From assembly GCA_002007465.1 (NCBI GenBank), contig LNAC01000003.1, positions 15,695,483 through 15,759,482 of the forward strand: DNA of 64,000 nt, written 5' to 3'. Under the pieces are notes generated by a model, which had not been told where the DNA came from, ran no database searches, and saw nothing but the letters and a program-made list of their open reading frames with translations. The translations under genes were made by a program, and so were the position numbers. This document shows positions 57,291 through 64,000 of this stretch, piece after piece. This DNA comes from Ailurus styani. Taxonomy: Eukaryota > Chordata > Mammalia > Carnivora > Ailuridae. Position 1 is the first letter of the stretch; the number at the start of each line of letters is the position of its first letter.

Positions 57291-58380
57291 ATATAATAAT
57301 TGGTATATGTTTCATCTTCAGTTAGATCTGTAAAACATTTACAGAAAAACTTACCCTCAAAAATTAAGACATAGGACTGTTATGTCAAAAGGCATAAATT
57401 ATAATTGTGCATCCAAGATCCAAGAATATAATTGTAGATCCGGTATACAAGAACAGAACAAAATACATAGTATATAAGAACAGAAGATATAGAAAAACAT
57501 TTGCTAACTATTATTGTTCAATTATTATAGTTGGGTATTCAGGGCGGGGAAGATCAATACAAAATAAAGTAGTGGGAAGGACTACACAGAGGTTTTCTGG
57601 GAGGCTTCGAGATATACAGGATTCAGATGGGCAGAATGTTGGATGGTGAAGCTCACAGGTAAATGGAGTAGTATTCATGAATACATAAATCCAAAATGAT
57701 TGAGAAAAAAAAATGAGGACTTTGCTTTCTAGTACAAGAATGATATTCACCTGATATGAACAAAAAAATAAATGTTTGAAATATCTTTGGATAGGTAAGA
57801 TGAAATCAATTTAGGAGAAGATTTTAGAAGTAAAGATATACTGAATTGAGTGGGATGGAAAAGACAAATTAAATTACAACTTTTGAGCAATGAAATTATA
57901 TAAGAATTTTTTAAAATTGTTCTGGCTTTTTTTAAAGAAATAGTCTAGCAAGGAGAAGAGAAATTAGAATTGAGAAAATTAGCTATGCAGTTGTGGTACC
58001 TATTTATGTTAAAGGTGATGATGTTTTATACTCAAATATGTTGGGAATAGAGAAAACAAAAATATTTAACTCACAGGAAAACAATAATATGGTCAAGACT
58101 AAGTATCAGCTCTAAGACTGACAGAAACTGAAGCAAATCTCCTGATAATTCCTTTCAGCCTGTCATTTCAATATCAGTAAAATTAACAATATTAGTGACC
58201 ATAAAAAAGAAAATAATGCACTAAAAATGAAACTGGATACACATATATTAAGGAGTAGTAATTTCTTTATTCTGGTAATGATGGCAGAGTTTCTGGACTG
58301 ACTTTTAAAAGGTTCAGGTGTCATATACCTGATTTTTTTAGTTTCAGTTTGCAGAGCCTTCATTGTTCAACTCCTTCAAT
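57291..58380. other. AT-rich unique DNA
   Basis: No recognised element. The 80-codon plus frame at 57407-57649 has no domain. Confidence 0.4.
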
Positions 58381-59040
58381 GACTAAATAGGATTCAACAA
58401 CATGGAGCCCTCAAGAGTCTGGGGTCTGGTCTGATTTTACAAAATTGCTCTCTAGTAGATATACTTCTGAAAGCAGTTGTCAAATCAAACAAGGCTGCAT
58501 TGGCTGCAAGCTATTGAAAGCAAAAAGACAAACATAAAATAAATGGTTGACCCGGCTCAGCATTGCAGTGAAGGAAAGCTACGCATGTCAGTCAGATCAC
58601 TGTACAATTCTTCCTGGAACAGATAAAACTTACAGGACGAGAAGGAAAAAAAAAAATGAAAACTGAAACCTAGGAAGGATATACAGACCAAGCTAAAAAA
58701 CAAAACCCTGTGGAAAACAAAAGGCAGGCACAGCACAGTAGAAAAGCCAAATTCATTTTTATTTGGTAGAAGATTCAAGCCTTCATTTCCCCTTCCTTTT
58801 AAGTTGATCACCTTAAGGCCATAATGGTTCACAGAAACAACCCGAAAGCACAGGAGAGCAACAAGAGCATCTGATGGGGGAAAAGAATCAATGAAGACAA
58901 GCTGGTTTAACTTTGAAGAATTATTAACCACCAGAAAAGTCAAAATGCTTCAGAAACAAGGAGATGTAATTCAAAGAGGAGAGTGTGAAAGATTTATTTT
59001 TAAATCCAGTTGACATGCCAGTTTACCCAGTCAAGAACTA
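58381..59040. promoter_or_regulatory. Candidate conserved non-coding block
   Basis: Repeat-free and of higher complexity than its surroundings. 58480-58640 carries retained CpGs (GTTGACCCGGCTCAGCATTG, GCTACGCATGTCAG). It includes the longest frame in the window (128 codons, minus, 58557-58943), which is leucine/phenylalanine/serine-rich with no recognisable domain. Regulatory function is inference only. Confidence 0.2.
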
Positions 59041-60190
59041 AGGTAATAGCTTAAAACATCTTGGGAACTTTTCTATGAAGTATGGTAAAACAAGAATAGA
59101 AAGGCTTGCCAGCTCTGTAGGTACGCGCAGACTTATTGAATTCCTAATTACCCAAAGGCATCTTTTTTTATTTTTTTTAATCAGATGATCTTTGTTCACT
59201 GCTGCTAAAAAATTTAATAACACTTTAAAAGTCACACTGAATATATTATGGGTAGTATTGGAAAAAGCCATCCTTTCTAATCAGGGGTCTCCAAGTTTGC
59301 CTTCATTGACATCCTTTATATAACTGGACAACTGGCTCTTCTTACTGAGGAATGAAGCCTACAGCCATTTTCAAAAAGTTTTGAAAATCACACTATAAGC
59401 CCTCCAAAATTATAACTTTATATTAATTTATGTTATGCATGACAGAAGCTGCTCATATACATATTTGAATTTATGAAATAAAACAATGTTCTAAAGTGAA
59501 ACAGAAAATATATTTTCCCAAATTTCTTGTTACCTTTCAGAACTATTAAATACCTAGAATAATAATGTATTACATTATAATTTTAAAGTATATTTCATTC
59601 AATTAAATTTAATGTCTTTGTGAAATATAAATAGACAAAAAGATGGGTAGCTAGACTCCTCCCCACCACATATACACAAACACAAACACAAAAAATATCC
59701 ACATTGTAGCCCTTCTACATCCACAAAGTATTTTCTCCATCTTTTTGGTTTTTCCTGGGATCTGTCACTTCCTGTATAGCAATGAGGGATATACAATCTC
59801 TCAAATTCATGTCACTTAAGTTGGGAGAACACTTGAGTACTCCTCTGATTTTCCCTTGCCCCTTCTATTACTATACCATTCTTATATAAAGTCCCATCTG
59901 TTCTGCGTCTTATGTCCTGCCAGCTCTACAGCCCAGTACCTCCCCTCCACCCGGTGTTAACTACCAGCCTCCAAATCACTCCTTTCCAGTTTTAGAGATG
60001 CATTGTTTGTCTTCCTATTTATTTTACCTCCTGTATCATCTGGATGACATCATTTTCCAAACAGGTAATCCAGACGCTGTAAATCATTCACTTGAGTACA
60101 ATTTTCCCTTCCACAGTACTTCAGCCACAAACTCTGTGCCAACAAACTTTCCCTCAAATTATTATACTTCTGAGATAATAAAAATATATG
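59041..60190. other. Unique non-coding DNA
   Basis: No recognised element. 59820-60180 is pyrimidine-rich but not repetitive. Confidence 0.4.
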
Positions 60191-60193
60191 AAG

Positions 60194-60990
60194 TGATTTA
60201 TAATAAGAAATATATATATATATATTTAGTCCTGTTTCTGACACAGAGCTCCTAAAACCCTTGGGATTTCCTGTGATAAGAGTCCTAATGTTGTGTCTTC
60301 TGTTATGTTAATGGACCCCATCTAAGGACTGGGGCTAGTTGCCAGTGGAGTCACCTTGTAATTAGAGGATTGGAACTTTCATCCCACCCCTTTCCCCACC
60401 TCCCAGGAGGGGAGAACTGCTGGAGGTTGAGTTTGATCACCAATGGCCAATGATCTAATTAAATCATCACTTTGTAATGAGGCCCTCATAAAACCCCAAA
60501 GATCTGAACTCAGGGGCCTCTGGGTTAGTGAATATGTGGATATTTGGGGAGAGTGGCATGCTCAGAAGCAGCATGGAAGCTCTGAGCCCCTTCCCCATAC
60601 CTTGCCCTATGCATCTCTTCCATTTGGCTGTTCCTGAGTTATACGCTTTTATAATAAACTGGTGATCAAATAAGTAAAATGTTTCTCTGAGTTCTGTGAG
60701 CCACTTGGGCAAATTAACTGAACCCAAAGAAGGGGTGTTTGGAACTTCAATCTGTTGTCAGCTGGTTAAAAGCACAGGCGACAATCGGGACTTGCCATTG
60801 GCATTTGAAGTGGGAATGAGGGGGCCAGTCTTGTGGGACTGAGGCCTTAACTTGTGGGATCTGTAACATCTCCAGATAGGTAGTATCAGAATGGAGTTGC
60901 ATTACCGGACACCCAGCTGGTGTCTAAGAATTGCTTGGTAGGGAAAAACAACAATAACAATAACAACAACAATACTGGATTAGGGTCAGA
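60194..60990 (+). mobile_element. Solo LTR of the same family, copy 2, plus
   Basis: Shares the full landmark order of 47821-48634: TGATTTATAATAAG start (here with an inserted TA run, 60211-60227), GACACAGAGCTCCTAAAACC, GCTAGTTGCCAGTGGAGTC, CCAATGGCCAATGATCTAAT, TATA-type CCTCATAAAACCCC (60485-60498), TACCTTGCCCTATGCATCTC, a polyadenylation signal in TTTATAATAAACTGG (60648-60662), AAAATGTTTCTCTGAGTTCT and GGACACCCAGCTGGTGTCTA. Its 3' end holds a CAA/AAT simple repeat (60946-60974). No retroviral coding sequence is adjacent. Confidence 0.85.
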
Positions 60991-61735
60991 ATTCCACTCT
61001 AACTAACATTCCACATTCTTTGGCTCCCTTAACTCACTCTTTTCACCTTTCCTTCTACCTAATAATCTTCTCCAGTCCCTTGACAACACTGCTATCTTAT
61101 TAAATCATTTTTCATTTTTTCAAACTTCTGACCCTATGATATCTTTATTGATTCTAAGCCTATGATTTGTATTCTTAATTCAAAGACAGTAGGAAAGTAA
61201 TCAAACAGAAAAGTCCTTAGATTACTTCCATTAAACCGAAACTCATATCTTCCCCTCCTTTTATGGTTCTGTCTTTCTGTTCTGCTTCCGTGCTCTTCTG
61301 TCTGATGAACTTCTACTCAGGCCGTAAGCAGGTCTTAGTTTTATTATCCTGACCTCCAACCCCCATCCAATTGGAGTCAAGTGCCTCTTTCATATGTTCC
61401 CAAAGACTCTTATATTTTTTCTTTCTTTCAATACATCTATTGACTTATGGCAATAGCATATTAAGTTTGATATATCCTTCACTCTACTAAGCAGACCCTA
61501 GGAATATCCACTTGTGTACATACACAAACATGAATACACATATATTTATGTATGCATATGTAACATATCCATAGACTAAATTTTAGTACAGCTTTAGATT
61601 AGAGGAAAATAAAAAAATAGAATTTCCATAATCAGAACACTCAGTTTACCTTATTTTTAACACCTTACTTTAATATGGTGCTTTTGTTACAATTAGTGAA
61701 CTAATTTTAATACATTATTATTAAAGCTCAGTTTA
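60991..61735. other. Unique non-coding DNA
   Basis: No recognised element. Confidence 0.35.
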
Positions 61736-61739
61736 GAAT

Positions 61740-62700
61740 TCCTTGGTTTTTACTCACTGTCCTTTTTCTCTTTTAGAATTCTATGTAGGATATCACATTA
61801 CATGTAGTTTAGTTTGGTCATGTCTCCTTAAGCTACTTTTGACTGGAACACTTTCTCAAGCATTCCTTATTTTTAGAAGCTTTATAGTTCTGAGAAATAC
61901 TGGTCAGTATTTTTTAGGATGTTCCACTATTCAAATATGTCTGCTGTTTTTCTCGTGAGAAGTCTAAGGTTGTGGGTTATTGGAGGAAGCTCAGAGAGGC
62001 AAAATGCCATTTCCTCACATGGTATCAAAAGTAAATAAATCACCATGATGTATGACTATTGATGCTGACCTTGATCCCCTGGCTCATGTGGTGTTTGCCG
62101 GGATTCTCCACTGTAAACTTCACCCACCCCTTTTCCATACTGTGCTCTTTGGAAGAAACTAACTGTGTTCTGCCCCCACTTATGAAGTCAGGAGTTATGT
62201 TCCTTCCTTGAGGGAAAATTATCTATATAAATTATTTGCAATTTCTGTGTAGGGAAATTTATCTTTTCTCCCTCATTTATTAATTTGCTTAATCATTTAT
62301 TTATAACACAATGGGTTAGTAGGTATTTTATGTTATCCCACGGTTATAATATATTACTACTTTTGTTGTTGTTGTTGTTCAGATTGTATCTGCTTTGGCC
62401 ACTGGGAGCTCTTTCAATTGGATCTGGGCTCCTTTGTCATACTCCTATTTGTGTGTGTGTGGGGGTATATAGTTGTTTTGGTTTGTTTTGTTTTAGGCAT
62501 ATCTTTATTTTCTGACACTACAAGATGTTCCAGGTTCATATTGTATATTTCTTGCATAAGCCCTAGAATCAACAATTTCTCCAAGGAGGCTGCTTCTTTT
62601 TATTGGAGATTAGTATTAAAAACCAAGATTTGGATACTAGGTATGATCATTACTAGTAGATACTTATTCCTTTTAGGTCCTCTCCATTGACATATATAAA
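61740..62700 (+). mobile_element. Ancient mammalian repeat, family unassigned, plus
   Basis: Ordered phrases: GAAGTCTAAGGTTGTGGGTT, AGGCAAAATGCCATTTCCTC, GATGCTGACCTTGATCCCCT, TTTGCCGGGATTCTCCACTG, TATAAATTATTTGCAATTTC, GCTTTGGCCACTGGGAGCTC, CAAGATGTTCCAGGTTCATA and ATTTCTCCAAGGAGGCTGCT. They form a well-known long old repeat in one orientation. A TTG microsatellite (62363-62378) lies inside. A relative of its 3' part is at 25321-25840. Confidence 0.6.
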
Positions 62701-62835
62701 GAAAATATATCTGTGTATATTAAGCTGTGTATATATATACTAAGTCTATGTATACTAAGCTGTATATATTATCATCCATATCTATATTAAGCTACACATG
62801 AATTATTAATGATGCCACCAACGTTAATCTATTAC
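62701..62835. other. AT-rich spacer
   Basis: TATA-rich; nothing recognised. Confidence 0.3.
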
Positions 62836-62850
62836 TACATGGAATATTTT

Positions 62851-63217
62851 CTTTTATTTTTTTATTTTTTTAAAGGTTTGAGGATTTTTTTATTATTATT
62901 TATCCATTTGACACAGAGGGAGAGAGATTACAAGTAGGCAGAGAGGCAGGCAGAGAGATAGGAGAGAGGAGGAAGCAGACTNCTTTTATTTTTTTATTTT
63001 TTTAAAGGTTTGAGGATTTTTTTATTATTATTTATCCATTTGACACAGAGAGAGAGAGATTACAAGTAGGCAGAGAGGCAGGCAGAGAGATAGGAGAGAG
63101 GAGGAAGCAGACTCCCTGCCGAGCAGAGAGCCTGATGTGGGCCTCGATCCCAGGACCCTAGGATCATGACCTGAGCCGAAGGCAGCGGCTTTAACCCACT
63201 GAGCCACCCAGGCGCCC
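62851..63217 (-). mobile_element. CAN-SINE containing an N-joined 131-bp duplication, minus
   Basis: The tail/linker half is present twice: 62851-62981 and 62983-63113, equal in length and differing at one base. A single N at 62982 joins them. The head half (GAGCCACCCAGGCGCCC near 63200-63217) is present once. The target duplication TACATGGAATATTTT is perfect over 15 bp and brackets the whole block (62836-62850 and 63218-63232). The simplest reading is one young SINE whose assembly was joined with an overlap left in. Confidence 0.95.
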
Positions 63218-63232
63218 TACATGGAATATTTT

Positions 63233-64000
63233 AGCCTACTACTTTGCTTATCTGTAAATTCCCACTCCAACACTGATGAGCCTGGTTCCCATAATCTGCC
63301 ATCCATTTCTTGAGTCTATGCTTCCAGTATACACACATATCGGTATGAGAATCGTCAACCATTATCCTTGTGGAAAACAAATTATCTGCTGGAGTATCAG
63401 GTTTAGATGCTGTTCCTGTGTCTTTGTTCTTTTTAACTTCACTCATTTCAGATGAATAAGGCTCTAATAAAATCTTGCCTGCAACGTAGGGCTTTGTTAT
63501 GGGGAATGATCTGGGTATATTTTCAAATGGTTTCCCTGGCCTGACAAAAACATGAGGGTATTGTTTTGATTCTTCACTATGAGAACCTGGTGGAGTTCCT
63601 AGAGATAGGACTCATGAATATGTGGAAGTTCCCCTAACATTGAGGCCCCCAGGATTTTCTCATTCTCATATGAGTTCACATTCAGCCTTTAGCAATTTGT
63701 CAAAATTAGAACTTAAGTGTTCCTATCATTTAAGCTGTTCCAGCAGCTTCTTCTCCAGGTAAGCAGATCTTGATTGTGATTCTCTGCATTGATCTACCAC
63801 TCTAGATTTTGGGGTAGCAGTTTGGCAGTCTGATGAATCCCAGAAAAGTAGTTGATTTACAGTTTGTTAGCTTCTTTTCTTGTTATAAGAACTCTGACTT
63901 TACATGTTGCAAATAAAACCAGAAGTTCTTCATATAATTTGGAGGAAGCAGCTAGACATGCTAGACTCCCTCTACTAAACCAGGTAAACTTTTTTTCCAT
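63233..64000 (+). mobile_element. Probable continuation of the ancient repeat to the window end
   Basis: Phrases such as CACTCCAACACTGATGAGCC, GTTCCAGCAGCTTCTTCTCC, and GATTGTGATTCTCTGCATTG with ATCTACC appear in the same old repeat context as 61740-62700. The CAN-SINE separates the two parts. Highly diverged, so this is tentative. Confidence 0.35.

Noticed and set aside
57407..57649. 80-codon plus-strand frame, basic and arginine-rich
   Set aside because: No recognisable family, no flanking signals, AT-rich unique DNA.
58557..58943. 128-codon open frame on the minus strand, the longest in the window
   Set aside because: Leucine/phenylalanine/serine-rich, with no recognisable domain, no exon or promoter context and no sign of codon constraint. 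Best treated as a chance frame.
47821..60990. One complete provirus bounded by the two LTRs
   Set aside because: The interval holds L1M, SINE, MER2 and MaLR-like sequence and no recognisable retroviral genes. The LTRs are too diverged to be a simple pair.

Overview
The window is AT-rich, non-coding nuclear DNA from a carnivoran mammal. The main clue is 18 CAN-SINE copies (tRNA-Lys-derived) in both orientations. Each has the tRNA-like head reading close to CCTGGGTGGCTCAG, a pyrimidine-rich linker and an AAATAAATAAAATCTT tail. The linker wording (CTGCCTACTTGTGATCTCT) and the carnivore-type LINE-1 fit an arctoid carnivore, most likely a mustelid. The exact species is inference. I see no protein-coding exon, no functional RNA gene, no CpG island and no prokaryotic or plasmid-type system. 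The longest open frames (about 60-128 codons) are chance AT-rich frames, microsatellite translations, or sense/antisense readings of LINE-1, SINE and LTR sequence.

Layout. 1-4.7 kb: unique AT-rich DNA with three CAN-SINEs, MIR fragments and a short hAT-type MITE. 4.7-6.6 kb: a 5'-inverted (twin-primed) minus-strand LINE-1 that hosts a second, tiny LINE-1. 7-10.2 kb: a 110-bp sequence present twice, exactly 3,029 bp apart, plus a CAN-SINE and a hAT MITE. 10.4-16.1 kb: a palindromic Tigger-type MITE, an ancient mammalian repeat, a second inverted hAT MITE and three CAN-SINEs. 16.1-23.8 kb: mostly unique DNA, including a candidate conserved non-coding element near 16.85-17.25 kb, a CTAT microsatellite and a short LINE-1 tail. 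23.9-25 kb: an old LINE-1 (L1M) fragment. 25-34.7 kb: unique DNA, MIRs, ancient repeats and a degraded L1M. 34.9-36.9 kb: a second twin-primed LINE-1 with a perfect 13-bp target duplication, inserted into an ancient repeat. 37-44.8 kb: unique DNA with four CAN-SINEs and an assembly N beside a 29-T tract. 45-51.8 kb: a dense repeat mosaic of L1M (+), a solo LTR, L1M (-) with a young SINE, a MER2/Tigger transposon split by a SINE, two MaLR-like LTRs and another SINE. 51.8-60.2 kb: mainly unique DNA. 60.2-64 kb: a second copy of the solo LTR family, an ancient repeat, and a CAN-SINE containing a 131-bp duplication joined by a single N.

No genes act together here. The content is the insertion history of retroposons and DNA transposons in a gene-poor interval, possibly with distal regulatory elements in the repeat-free parts. 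I did not find an undescribed biological system. The observations most worth checking are the N-joined SINE duplication (probably an assembly error), the dispersed 110-bp duplication, an unexplained ~50-bp palindromic insertion inside LINE-1, and the candidate conserved non-coding blocks. Repeat family names come from recall of consensus sequences and were not checked by a search.
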